Assembly (NCBI GenBank): GCA_045643465.1 | Contig: JAZUKV010000033.1 | Coordinates: 1 to 64,000, forward strand | Direction: 5' to 3' | DNA length: 64,000 nt | DNA from: CAG-492 sp045643465 | Lineage (GTDB): Bacteria; Bacillota; Clostridia; TANB77; CAG-508 | Shown: piece by piece, positions 24,842 through 33,315 of the stretch | Layout: every line of letters begins with the position of its first letter | How positions within the stretch are numbered: the first letter of the stretch is position 1 | Notes under the pieces: model-generated | Told to the model about the DNA's origin: nothing | Seen by the model: the letters and a program-made list of their open reading frames with translations, nothing else | Database searches by the model: none | Position numbers and translations under genes: made by a program

Positions 24842-25393
24842 ATGGAAGATTATGATAATAGAATAAACCGCAACATTTTTGGTTTTGAAAATATGATAAA
24901 TGATTTTGAAAAAGGATTAGAGCAATATCTTACAGAGGGATATACATTAAAAAATAATTCAGAAATTATATATCAAGATCCAGAAAATGCTGACCAGATA
25001 TCAAAAGCACGTAAATCAATAAGATCATCTATGGCAATTTCAATTATAGTATTAGTGTCACTAGTAGCAATGCTTATTGGAATGATTATAATTGGCTCAA
25101 ATATAGGATGGATAATTTTTATGGGAATATTTGTTGCAATAGTTGGATTTGCAATGTATAAAGATAGACCTGGTAAGCAAATAAAAATAATGAAAAGTAA
25201 AGCTGTTTGCAAATATCGAGTTAAAATTGGAAGTGCTTCTAGTAAAAATTACAATTATTTTGTAACAGTAATACCAGATAATGAAGTAAAAACTATATAT
25301 AGAGAGCTACAAGTTTCTAAAAAAGATTATGAACTTATTCAAGAAGGTACACCAATAATGGTAGTAAAAGGCGGAAAGGCTTGTATTTTATAA
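24842..25393 (+). CDS. Hypothetical membrane protein, 183 aa
   Basis: Not recognised. A soluble N-terminal region (~1-55, acidic helix FENMINDFEKGLEQYL) leads into two adjacent membrane segments (~60-82 and ~86-104) and then a small beta-rich C-terminal domain (~115-183). Both ends are predicted on the same side. AAAGGAG precedes the ATG. It follows structured RNA B and its terminator, so expression could depend on read-through. Confidence 0.6.
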   Translation: MEDYDNRINRNIFGFENMINDFEKGLEQYLTEGYTLKNNSEIIYQDPENADQISKARKSIRSSMAISIIVLVSLVAMLIGMIIIGSNIGWIIFMGIFVAIVGFAMYKDRPGKQIKIMKSKAVCKYRVKIGSASSKNYNYFVTVIPDNEVKTIYRELQVSKKDYELIQEGTPIMVVKGGKACIL

Positions 25394-25537
25394 TTATGAT
25401 AAATTTATATAAATAGTAGTAATTATTTTTTTATTGTGTATAATAATTATGGTGAAATTTTACTAAAGAAAGGAAAAATTTTTATGAAAAAGATAAAAAT
25501 ATGGAGAAAAATAGCAATTATATAAGTAATATTATTA

Positions 25538-25798
25538 TTGGTGATGATACCAAGCAAGGCATTAGCAATGCAAATATTTGTAAAAACACTTAAAGGGAAA
25601 ACAATAACATTAGAAGTTGAACCAAGTGACACTATGGAAAATGTTAAAGCAAAAATTCAAGATAAAGAAGGAATAACACTAGATCAACAAAGATTGATAT
25701 TTTCAGGAAAACAATTAGAGGATAATAGAACATTAGCAGATTATAATATTCAAAAAGAAAGTACATTACAGTTAATATTAAGATTAGAAAGACTTTAA
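25538..25798 (+). CDS. Ubiquitin domain (fragment of the broken fusion gene)
   Basis: The residues from MQIF match human ubiquitin at 64 of 76 positions by my alignment. Differences: K9, M23, T37, L38, S46, N53, A57, Q68, I70 and the last three (E74 R75 L76 for RGG). All seven ubiquitin lysines (6, 11, 27, 29, 33, 48, 63) and L8/I44 of the surface patch are kept. The Gly-Gly needed for conjugation is lost, partly because of the adjacent frameshift. A start at TTG 25,538, GTG 25,541 or ATG 25,544 would give a non-secreted peptide, but none has a ribosome site, so translation as it stands is doubtful. Confidence 0.8.
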   Translation: MVMIPSKALAMQIFVKTLKGKTITLEVEPSDTMENVKAKIQDKEGITLDQQRLIFSGKQLEDNRTLADYNIQKESTLQLILRLERL

Positions 25799-25827
25799 AT
25801 TTTGATGCTAATGGTGGAGAAGGAACA

Positions 25828-26412
25828 ATGGAATCTGTTTCTGATATTACTGGTGAATATATATTACCGGAAAATAAATTTATACCTCCATCAGGTAAGA
25901 GATTTAAAGGTTGGTCAACAGAGCAAAACGGTGAGATAATTACGAAAATAGTTGTTGATGAAACAAGTAGTAATGTTCCTGATACAGTATATGCTATTTG
26001 GGAAGATATTCCTACAATAAATTTTGAAAAATATGAATGTAATTACGGAGAATTAAGTAAAAGCCTTAGTGAATTTGGAATAACATTTACTGGAAAAATA
26101 CCAACAAAATTAACTGTCAATTATTATGTAAATAATGAATTAAAATATACTGAAAATATTAATATGAATAATGAAAATGCTACTATTCTTAATGAAAAAT
26201 TAAATCCAGGAAATTATGATGTAGAAATCTCAGGAATATATGATAATGATGAAAGCTATACTGTAAAAGGAAAGCTTATTATAAATAAAGTAAAAGATGA
26301 AAATACTGTACAAAAGAAAAGTAATAGTCCACAAACCGGTGACACAATATTTTTTGCAATTGGAGTATTGACAATATCATTAATAAGTATTTTTATAATT
26401 AAAAGAAAATAA
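25828..26412 (+). CDS. B-repeat and sortase-signal fragment of the broken fusion
   Basis: Continuation of the ubiquitin fusion in the -1 frame; the frame is open from about 25,790 and the first ATG is internal. It carries an InlB-type Listeria-Bacteroides repeat (to ~25,998, KRFKGWSTEQNGE then DTVYAIWED), a beta-rich domain (INFEKYECNYGEL ... VKGKLIINK), and a C-terminal wall sorting signal SPQTGD, TM segment, KRK. B repeats and sortase signals are typical of surface adhesins. No ribosome site precedes 25,828, so it is probably not made alone. Confidence 0.78.
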   Translation: MESVSDITGEYILPENKFIPPSGKRFKGWSTEQNGEIITKIVVDETSSNVPDTVYAIWEDIPTINFEKYECNYGELSKSLSEFGITFTGKIPTKLTVNYYVNNELKYTENINMNNENATILNEKLNPGNYDVEISGIYDNDESYTVKGKLIINKVKDENTVQKKSNSPQTGDTIFFAIGVLTISLISIFIIKRK

Positions 26413-26422
26413 GTATAAATAA

Positions 26423-26456
26423 ATGAGGTTTGATATATTTCAGACCTTATTTTTTT
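26423..26456 (+). terminator. Intrinsic terminator after the ubiquitin pseudogene
   Basis: AATGAGGTTTG pairs with CAGACCTTATT and seven T follow. Confidence 0.85.
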
Positions 26457-26646
26457 GGTAAAAATTCAAAAATATATATGGAAAAACGCCTATATATGTG
26501 TTATAATGCAAAATAATCTTATTATTAAGATACTCCATTTGCAAGTTATTTGCAAAAAAATATATTAAAGGAGGTAGATAAAAAGGATTAATGGTCAGTT
26601 AAAAAGGAAAAAAGTTCATTTCGGCGTACTAAGGAGGTAAGGAAAA

Positions 26647-28563
26647 ATGCAACGGATAGCAAAAGCATTTAGTGATGAAGAAACACTACGAGTTTTTTTA
26701 GAAGATGTAAAAGATTCTGTAAGAAACTTGAAAGTTGCTAAATTGCTAATGCAGGTCAATTGGTCTAGCGAAACATCTTACAAAGCAATTCAAGATACAA
26801 TTAAAATCATTGAAGAATATTTCGGACATGATATTTTAATTGTAGGCAATACCACAACTGGCTGCGTATTAGACGGAAAAGTTAATAGAACGCAGTCAAC
26901 AATCAGATGCACAATTTACGAAGAAGAAACAACAGAATTGCAAGTGTTGCAGTTCGATTTTTCCGGAAAAAACATAAGCTCAATAGCACGAGAAGTAGTT
27001 AACATGATTAAATTTCAAAAGCATGTAAAATCATTGGAGTTTATATCAACAAAGATGATTGGAAATGTTGAAGAATTTTGCAAAATTTTAGGTGAATGCG
27101 ATAAAAGCATAACCATATATGGAAGCACAATACCAAAAAATTATGAAAAAAATACTAATCAGTATGTATTTTCAAATAAGTTTGGAATAACATCAGATGG
27201 TATGATTTTTATAATAACAAAAGGTGAAGATTTCCATTGTAAAATGGATTTTTGCTTTGAGGGTTGGAGAATACTTGGAAATGAAAAATTTCAAGTAACA
27301 AATTGTTCAGAATCAGGTTTTTTTACAGGCATGGACATAGGAAACGTAACAGATGTTTTCAAGGAGTTGGGAATAATAACGGGTAATAAAAGCTATGTGA
27401 ATAAAATTGTTTTTTCATATAACAAAGGTAAATCAAAATATATTCGCTCCATAAAACATGATGACAGTAGAAATCATGGAGGATTACAGTTGGATTTACC
27501 TATTGAAAATAATACGTATGTAAATATATCGTATTTTTATCCGATACGGTTCTTAGAAGGCTTTTTGGAAAAATGCAAAAAGATGGATGGATTTAGTCCG
27601 AATTTCATATCGACAATTTATGATATAGACAGGATTGGATTTGATGAGACGTTGGAAATTAAGTCATTGGATGAAATAGCACCTACGACAGGCTATTGTG
27701 CTGAATCTTGTTTTGTAAGAAAAAGCACAAGCAGTCATATAACTACAATAAGTAAAGTACCTATTTATATAGGAATCCGTGAAGGAAAAAAACAAAGCAG
27801 GAAAAAAGATAATTTTCTTAATTTGTTAAAAAGCTATATAAAATCTAGAAAAAATTATAACGAAAACGCAGAAAATGAATACTATGAAATGCTGTGTCAT
27901 TGTTTATCAAGTTATGGAAATCGAGTATATAAGTTATATACAACAGATGACCTTACAGGAATAAGCAATAGAGCAATAATAAAAAAATCCATAAAAGAAG
28001 CATTAATTGATTTGAACAATGATAGATGCAAATATGTATCATTAATGTTCCTTGATGTTGACAAATTCAAGAAAATAAATGACATATATGGACATACCTC
28101 TGGTGATATTGTTTTGCGCAAAATCGGAGAAATTTTAAATGGTATTGAACAAAAATATGAAAATGTCAAAGTAGCCCGATGGGGCGGAGATGAGTTTCTA
28201 ATTTTGTTAAAAGATTACAATTACGAAAGAGCCAAATCTTTAGCAAAGGAAATTCAGAATGAATATTCAAAAAAGATTTTTATGTTTTTGCCATTACTTG
28301 AAAACTCTGAAAGCAAAGTAATAGTGACAGGCTTAAAGTTCAGCATAGGAGTAGCTTTTGCAGAGAAAAACTTTGAAGAGCAAGTGTTGGTTGCATTAGC
28401 AGATCACGCTTTATACTATGTAAAGAAGAATGGCAGAGGTTTTATAAAATTTTATGATGACGAATGCAAGAAAAGCTTTCAAGCAAGATCAAATATTATT
28501 GACAATGAAGATAATAAGAAGATTAATCTTGTCGAAATGCTGAAAAAAGCAGGAGGCTCATAA
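26647..28563 (+). CDS. FIST-domain diguanylate cyclase
   Basis: 638 residues. The N-terminal ~370 residues match FIST_N and FIST_C sensor domains (NWSSETSYKAIQ, GNTTTGCVLDGK). A helical linker follows, then a GGDEF domain with TDDLTGISNR, FLDVDKFKKIND and the active-site GGDEF at 513-517. The residues needed for a product-inhibition RxxD site before GGDEF are absent. FIST domains are thought to sense small ligands such as amino acids; GGDEF makes c-di-GMP. AAGGAGG precedes the ATG, and a leader with another AAAGGAGG and a three-codon ORF (MVS) lies upstream. No EAL partner or c-di-GMP receptor is in the window. Confidence 0.88.
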   Translation: MQRIAKAFSDEETLRVFLEDVKDSVRNLKVAKLLMQVNWSSETSYKAIQDTIKIIEEYFGHDILIVGNTTTGCVLDGKVNRTQSTIRCTIYEEETTELQVLQFDFSGKNISSIAREVVNMIKFQKHVKSLEFISTKMIGNVEEFCKILGECDKSITIYGSTIPKNYEKNTNQYVFSNKFGITSDGMIFIITKGEDFHCKMDFCFEGWRILGNEKFQVTNCSESGFFTGMDIGNVTDVFKELGIITGNKSYVNKIVFSYNKGKSKYIRSIKHDDSRNHGGLQLDLPIENNTYVNISYFYPIRFLEGFLEKCKKMDGFSPNFISTIYDIDRIGFDETLEIKSLDEIAPTTGYCAESCFVRKSTSSHITTISKVPIYIGIREGKKQSRKKDNFLNLLKSYIKSRKNYNENAENEYYEMLCHCLSSYGNRVYKLYTTDDLTGISNRAIIKKSIKEALIDLNNDRCKYVSLMFLDVDKFKKINDIYGHTSGDIVLRKIGEILNGIEQKYENVKVARWGGDEFLILLKDYNYERAKSLAKEIQNEYSKKIFMFLPLLENSESKVIVTGLKFSIGVAFAEKNFEEQVLVALADHALYYVKKNGRGFIKFYDDECKKSFQARSNIIDNEDNKKINLVEMLKKAGGS

Positions 28564-28587
28564 AAAACAACCAGAATAAATCCTTTT

Positions 28588-28624
28588 AAGAGATAACTAT
28601 GTTTTTCATGGTTATCTCTTTTAT
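28588..28624 (+). terminator. Intrinsic terminator after the FIST-GGDEF gene
   Basis: AAGAGATAACTATG pairs with CATGGTTATCTCTT, T-rich tail after. Confidence 0.82.
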
Positions 28625-28661
28625 TATGAATAAATATTAAAAAAAATCAAAAAATATAAGT

Positions 28662-29024
28662 ATGAAGAATAAAGAATTTATTTATAAAATATTAATAGGC
28701 TTTTTGGCTGGAATAGTAAATGGATTATTTGCAAGTGGTGGTGGAATGATATTAGTACCAGCATTTATATATTTACTAGATATGAAAGATAAAGAAGCAA
28801 GGGCAACATCAGTAATTTGTATATTGCCAATGGTAGTTACCAGTGGATTTTTTTATTATAGAAATAATTATATTGATTGGAAAATAGGATTACTTTGTGC
28901 TATAGGAGGAACATTGGGAGGAATTGTAGGTGCAAAGTTATTAAATAAAGTTCCTACTAAATATTTAAAATATGCCTTTACATTATTCTTGATATATGCA
29001 TCATATAAGTTAATTTTTATTTAG
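28662..29024 (+). CDS. TauE/SafE-type permease, half-size (first of a pair)
   Basis: 120 residues with four membrane segments and the family motif GIVNGLFASGGGMILVPA; a second motif-like GGTLGGIVGAKL follows. Full TauE/SafE anion exporters are ~250 residues with two such halves. In Clostridia the halves are often separate adjacent genes, as here, forming a heterodimer. The substrate is unknown. No good ribosome site is visible before the ATG. The partner at 29,042 is frameshifted, so the transporter is probably not functional. Confidence 0.82.
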   Translation: MKNKEFIYKILIGFLAGIVNGLFASGGGMILVPAFIYLLDMKDKEARATSVICILPMVVTSGFFYYRNNYIDWKIGLLCAIGGTLGGIVGAKLLNKVPTKYLKYAFTLFLIYASYKLIFI

Positions 29025-29041
29025 GAAAGGAACGAATTTTT

Positions 29042-29414
29042 ATGATAGAAATTTTGACAGGATTTGTTTCGCGGAATAATAAGTGGAACTGGAATGGGGG
29101 GTGGCACTATATTAATATTGTGCTTATCAATATTTTTAAGTTTGAACCAAAAGATAGCTCAAGCTACGAATCTAATATTTTTTATACCAACATCAATAGC
29201 TGCGATATATATTAATATAAGACAAAAAAATATTAATTTTAAAGTTGCTCAAATAATAATAGTATTTGGAATTATAGGAGCTATAGTAGGAGCCATTATA
29301 GCTCAAAAGATAGATGTGAAATTGTTAAAAAAGTTATTCGGAGTTTTTCTTGCTATTGTTGCTATACATGAAATATATGTAATTATTAAAGAGCGTAGAG
29401 GCAAAGTAGAATAG
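29042..29414 (+). pseudogene. TauE/SafE-type permease, second half, frameshifted
   Basis: The gene starts at the ATG at 29,042 (AGGAAAGGA upstream) as MIEILTGFVS. One extra base in TTTCGCGGAATA (~29,072-29,076) then shifts the frame. The rest (GIISGTGMGGGTILIL onward, four membrane segments) continues to 29,414 in another frame. Removing one base there would restore a normal ~123-residue half transporter. A TTG at 29,064 could start the second part but has no ribosome site. Confidence 0.78.
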
Positions 29415-29501
29415 ATAAATAAAAAAATATGTTATAATCATATTGCAAAAATTTGATATTTAGTATAAAATTTAAAACATATTAAGAAAAGGAGTAAGAA
29501 A

Positions 29502-29972
29502 ATGAAAAAAAGAATTTTATTAATAAGTGTTATAAGTATAATGTTAGTAGCTATGTTATTTTGTTTAACAGGTTGTACAAAGACAAAATCATTTACATAT
29601 GATGTTTCAACAGGTGAAAAAATAGAGCTAAAATTAAAGACAGATAATGGTTATGATATAACTTCTAATATCCCATTTGCAATCAAAAAGGATGATAAAA
29701 CTATTTTACAAGGAAGTTTTATAACAGAAGAGGGATATAATCAATATATAGCTTTAACAAAAACTGTTTCAGGAGCAACGATACTAGATAGTGGAGAAAA
29801 AAATGGTGCTGAATATACTTTCTACAAATATGAATACCCAGGACAAGATACTGAATATAACTTTATTGTTAAAGTTAAAAAATCAAAGACAGGAGTATTA
29901 ATAGGAAGTACTGCATCTGAAAAAGAAGCAAAAGAAGCTTTTGAACGTTTAAATTTTTCTAAAGTAGATTAA
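29502..29972 (+). CDS. Putative lipoprotein, 156 aa
   Basis: A lipoprotein signal peptide ends in LTGC with the lipid-acceptor Cys25. The mature ~130 residues form a beta-rich domain (FTYDVSTGEKIELKLKTDNGYDI) with no recognised family. It would be anchored to the outer face of the membrane. AAAAGGAG precedes the ATG. A single-gene unit, closed by a terminator. The function is unknown. Confidence 0.75.
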   Translation: MKKRILLISVISIMLVAMLFCLTGCTKTKSFTYDVSTGEKIELKLKTDNGYDITSNIPFAIKKDDKTILQGSFITEEGYNQYIALTKTVSGATILDSGEKNGAEYTFYKYEYPGQDTEYNFIVKVKKSKTGVLIGSTASEKEAKEAFERLNFSKVD

Positions 29973-29977
29973 TATTT

Positions 29978-30020
29978 TAGAGCAGAGATACGTTTATTAT
30001 CTCGGCTCTATTTTTTTTAT
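29978..30020 (+). terminator. Intrinsic terminator
   Basis: AGAGC(A)GAGATA pairs with TATCTC(G)GCTCT with one mismatch, followed by eight T. Confidence 0.85.
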
Positions 30021-30045
30021 AAATATGAAAGAAGGAAAATGTGTA

Positions 30046-30630
30046 ATGAAAATTATATTAGCATCAGGATCTCCAAGAAGAAAAGAGCTATTAAGTTTAT
30101 TTGTTAAAAATTTTGAAGTTATGATAAGCGGGGTAGATGAAAACATAGCAGAAAATTTAATACCAGAAGAATTAGCTTCAAAATTAGCATATATCAAAGC
30201 TAAAGATATTTTTGATAAAACTAATGGAGATAGAATTATTATTGGATCAGATACAATAGTAACAAAAAATGGGAAGATATATGGAAAACCCAAAAATAAA
30301 GCTCATGCTAAAGAGATGATAAAGGATTTGATAAGTGGAAATGGTGTTCATAGTGTAATAACAGGACTTTGTGTAATTATAGAAGAAAATGGTAAATATA
30401 AAGAATATAAGACATTTGATGAGGTAAAAGTTTTTTTGAAGCATATCACAGATGAAGAAATAGAACGTTGGATAAATACCGGAAAGGCAATGGACAAAGC
30501 AGGGGCATATGGAGTGCAAAACGAATTTTGTGTATTCGTAGAGAAAATTGAAGGAAATTATACAACAGTAGTAGGACTTCCAACACATAAATTATATGAT
30601 ATAATTAAGGATTATATAAGGGAATTTTAA
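30046..30630 (+). CDS. maf: Maf-type nucleoside triphosphate pyrophosphatase
   Basis: 194 residues with the Maf signature ASGSPRRKELL at the N-terminus, the SDTIV strand with catalytic Asp, GKPKN, and GAYGVQ. Maf proteins hydrolyse non-canonical or modified nucleotides (dTTP/UTP type) to monophosphates in the cytosol. The ATG at 30,046 gives the usual N-terminus (MKIILASGSP) and has GAAGG upstream; an in-frame ATG at 30,025 adds seven unlikely residues. Confidence 0.93.
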   Translation: MKIILASGSPRRKELLSLFVKNFEVMISGVDENIAENLIPEELASKLAYIKAKDIFDKTNGDRIIIGSDTIVTKNGKIYGKPKNKAHAKEMIKDLISGNGVHSVITGLCVIIEENGKYKEYKTFDEVKVFLKHITDEEIERWINTGKAMDKAGAYGVQNEFCVFVEKIEGNYTTVVGLPTHKLYDIIKDYIREF

Positions 30631-30636
30631 TATTCC

Positions 30637-30664
30637 AAAAACAGATTTTATATCTGTTTTTTTT
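30637..30664 (+). terminator. Intrinsic terminator after maf
   Basis: AAAAACAGA-TTTTATA-TCTGTTTTTTTT. Confidence 0.8.
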
Positions 30665-30766
30665 GTGGAAATAAGAAAAAAATTATAGTTATATATGAAC
30701 AAATTTCATTGATTTTTAATACTTTTTAATATATAATATGAAAAAATTATACAAGGGGCTGATTTA

Positions 30767-31690
30767 GTGTTAAAACAAGAAATTTTTAATTATTGTAAAC
30801 AAAAATTACATATTTCAGACGTAAAAATAGATGAACCAATGAGTGAGCATACTACTTTTAAAATTGGTGGAAATGCAGATGTATTTGTGAAAGTTGATAA
30901 TGAAGAAAATATAAAAAAAATATTAAATTTTGCAAAAAAAAATAATATACAAACTACGATTATTGGTAATGGAAGTAATATTTTAGTAAAAGATAATGGA
31001 ATCAGAGGTTTGGTTATTAAAATTGATAACAAAAATATTAATATAAATAAAATAAATAATAAAGAAGTAGAAGTAACTGCAGGAGCAGGAGTTCTTTTAG
31101 GAATGTTAGCACAAAAATTATTAAAAGAAAATATAAGTGGATTTGAATTTGCAGCAGGAATTCCTGGCACTATAGGTGGAGCAATTAAAATGAATGCAGG
31201 AGCTTATGGTGGAGAATTCAAAGATATAGTAGTAAGAACAAAATATATGGATGAAGAAGGTAACACAAAAATACTAAGCAATAATGAGCAAGATTTTTCA
31301 TATAGGCATAGTATTTTTTCAAAAAACAAATGGATTATTCTTGAAACAACTTTAACTTTAAATCTTGAAATAAATTCAGATAAAATTAAAGAAAAAATGG
31401 ATGAGTATGTTGAATCAAGAAAAAGTAAACAACCTTTAAATTATCCAAGTGCAGGAAGTACATTTAAAAGAGGTAAAGATTTTGTAACTGCAAAGTTAAT
31501 AGATGAAAGCGGTTTAAAAGGATATTCTATAGGTGGAGCATTAGTATCTGATATACATGCAGGTTTTGTTGTTAACAAAGGAAATGCTACAGCTAAAGAA
31601 GTTTTAGAGCTAATAGAATATGTACGAAATGTAGTTAATAAAAAATTTAATAAAAAGTTAGAGCTAGAAATAGAAGTTTTAGGTGAATAA
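30767..31690 (+). CDS. murB: UDP-N-acetylenolpyruvoylglucosamine reductase
   Basis: 307 residues. The FAD-binding domain has HTTFKIGGNADV, GNGSNILVKD and AAGIPGTIGGA; the MurB C-terminal domain has SAGSTFKRG with the catalytic Ser, and a final Glu-rich ELEIEVLGE. It makes UDP-MurNAc for peptidoglycan. The start is GTG at 30,767 after AAGGGGC. It stands 21 nt before yvcK, a common clostridial pairing, and the two are likely co-transcribed. Confidence 0.95.
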   Translation: MLKQEIFNYCKQKLHISDVKIDEPMSEHTTFKIGGNADVFVKVDNEENIKKILNFAKKNNIQTTIIGNGSNILVKDNGIRGLVIKIDNKNININKINNKEVEVTAGAGVLLGMLAQKLLKENISGFEFAAGIPGTIGGAIKMNAGAYGGEFKDIVVRTKYMDEEGNTKILSNNEQDFSYRHSIFSKNKWIILETTLTLNLEINSDKIKEKMDEYVESRKSKQPLNYPSAGSTFKRGKDFVTAKLIDESGLKGYSIGGALVSDIHAGFVVNKGNATAKEVLELIEYVRNVVNKKFNKKLELEIEVLGE

Positions 31691-31711
31691 AGAAAGAGGT
31701 ATAAAGCAATA

Positions 31712-33283
31712 ATGAAAGGTTTTTTTTCATGGTTTAAATCAGGAAATAAAATGAAGAGATGGTTATTTTTAATATTATTATCAATGATAGCAATTTGCTA
31801 TGCATTATCAATAATATTAGTAACAAATTCATTGGATATTAAAACAATTATTAAAATAGTAGCATTATTTGTATTTGGTTTTGTAGGAATTGTATTTGGA
31901 TGCATTTCTTTACAAAAACGTAATTTAGAGATCTTAGTCAAACAAACAGACAAGAGAGCAAATGTAAAATCATTAATATATAATAAAAAAGTATATAATC
32001 AAGGACCTAAAATTGTTGTAATAGGTGGTGGAAATGGATTAAATTCAGTTCTTAGAGGGTTAAAAGAATATACGGAAAATATAACAGCAATTGTTACAGT
32101 TAGTGATTATGGAGATAAAAAATCTGATTCAAGAATGATATTAGATACTTTACCATTAGATGATGTAAAGGAAAGTTTAATCGCATTATCTAGTAATGAA
32201 GAAGAAATGAATAATTTAATAAATTACCAATTTAAATATGGAAGTTTAAAATCATTATCTTTTGGAGATATATATTTATTGGCAATGCAAAATTTACATA
32301 AAGAATTTGGAAAATCAGTAGAAAAGTCAAAAGATATTTTTAATATGACAGGAAGAGTTTTACCAGTTACGCAAGATGAGTTAGAAATTTGTGCAGAGCT
32401 AACAGATGGCACTATAGTAAAAGGAAGAAGTGAGATTCCAGATGTTGTAAATGAAAAAGTTGCTGGAATAAATAGAGTTTTTATAAGTCCATCAAATTGT
32501 AAAGCTGCTCCAGGTGTAATTGAAGCAATTCTAGAAGCGGATGCGATAATAATAGGACCAGGAAGTTTATATACAAATGTTATTCCAAACTTGCTTGTTA
32601 AAGGAGTTTCAAAAGCCATAAAAGAATCTTCAGGATTTAAAATTTATATAAGTAATATAATGACAGAGCCAGGACAAACATATAATTATGCTTTATCAGA
32701 CCATATTAAGGCTATTAAACGTCATATTGGAGAAGGTATGATTGATTATTGTATCTATGATACAGGAGAAATTACGCCAGAGTATATTAGAAAATATAAT
32801 ATGAAAGGTTCTGAATTAGTAGAGCAAGATATACAAAAAGCAAAAGCAGAAGGCGTAAAATTGATGAAACGTGACTTAGCAATGATAGATAATAAATACA
32901 TAAGACATAATCCAAAAGAAATAGCAAGGGCAGTTATTGAACTTATATGCGAAGATTTAAAATTTAAGGATAAACAAAATGATCCTCAATATTTAATGTT
33001 AAGTCATAAACTAAGATATAAAAAATTAAAACCAAATAAAAAGAAATGGAAAAAACAAAAGTTAGATAAGACAGGAAAAAGTAAATTTTATTCAAAATAT
33101 GAAGATAGAATTTTATCAATTAGAGAAAGTGATGAAAAGTTAAAAAGAAAAATAATTGCTGAAAATAAAAGTAATCAGATAATAGAAAAAGTAAGTGGCA
33201 TGAAGAAGTATAATACGGAGTTAAAAAAGCGTAAAGCAAAAGAAAATTCTAATAAAAGAAATTATTCAGATAGTATTAAATAG
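31712..33283 (+). CDS. yvcK: YvcK/GlmR-type regulator with membrane anchor
   Basis: 523 residues, longer than the usual ~320. Two N-terminal membrane segments (~17-37, ~45-65) precede the CofD-like YvcK domain (~100-430: VVIGGGNGLNSVLRGLKEYT, VSDYGD, GPGSLYTNVIPNLL). The C-terminal ~90 residues are Lys-rich and probably disordered. YvcK links UDP-GlcNAc sensing to carbon flow and cell-wall synthesis. Its usual partners rapZ and whiA do not follow; a debranching enzyme gene does. Confidence 0.9.
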   Translation: MKGFFSWFKSGNKMKRWLFLILLSMIAICYALSIILVTNSLDIKTIIKIVALFVFGFVGIVFGCISLQKRNLEILVKQTDKRANVKSLIYNKKVYNQGPKIVVIGGGNGLNSVLRGLKEYTENITAIVTVSDYGDKKSDSRMILDTLPLDDVKESLIALSSNEEEMNNLINYQFKYGSLKSLSFGDIYLLAMQNLHKEFGKSVEKSKDIFNMTGRVLPVTQDELEICAELTDGTIVKGRSEIPDVVNEKVAGINRVFISPSNCKAAPGVIEAILEADAIIIGPGSLYTNVIPNLLVKGVSKAIKESSGFKIYISNIMTEPGQTYNYALSDHIKAIKRHIGEGMIDYCIYDTGEITPEYIRKYNMKGSELVEQDIQKAKAEGVKLMKRDLAMIDNKYIRHNPKEIARAVIELICEDLKFKDKQNDPQYLMLSHKLRYKKLKPNKKKWKKQKLDKTGKSKFYSKYEDRILSIRESDEKLKRKIIAENKSNQIIEKVSGMKKYNTELKKRKAKENSNKRNYSDSIK

Positions 33284-33315
33284 GCACATAAGAAAAATTA
33301 TGGGGGAGACTAAAG

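Larger units (their letters stand above)
25484..26412 (+). pseudogene. Broken gene: secreted wall-anchored ubiquitin fusion
   Basis: Reconstructed product in order: signal peptide (MKKIKIWRKIAII, stop, VILLLVMIPSKALA), a full ubiquitin beginning MQIFVKTL directly after the predicted ALA cleavage site, an InlB-type B repeat (FDANGGEGTM ... YAIWED), a further ~100-residue beta domain, and a sorting signal SPQTGD with hydrophobic segment and KRK tail. An in-frame TAA at 25,523-25,525 interrupts the signal peptide, and a one-base loss near 25,790 shifts the frame after ubiquitin. AAAGGAAA precedes the ATG. Codon use is that of the host, so the gene is not freshly acquired. The intact ancestor would have displayed ubiquitin on the cell surface. 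Confidence 0.85.

Noticed and set aside
25523..25525. TAA read as a sense codon (alternative genetic code) in the ubiquitin gene
   Set aside because: Many intact core genes in the window end at TAA with proper spacing to the next gene, so TAA is a stop here.
25780..25800. Programmed frameshift between ubiquitin and the B repeat
   Set aside because: The sequence GAAAGACTTTAA is not a good slippery site for the needed -1 shift, and a second lesion lies in the same gene.
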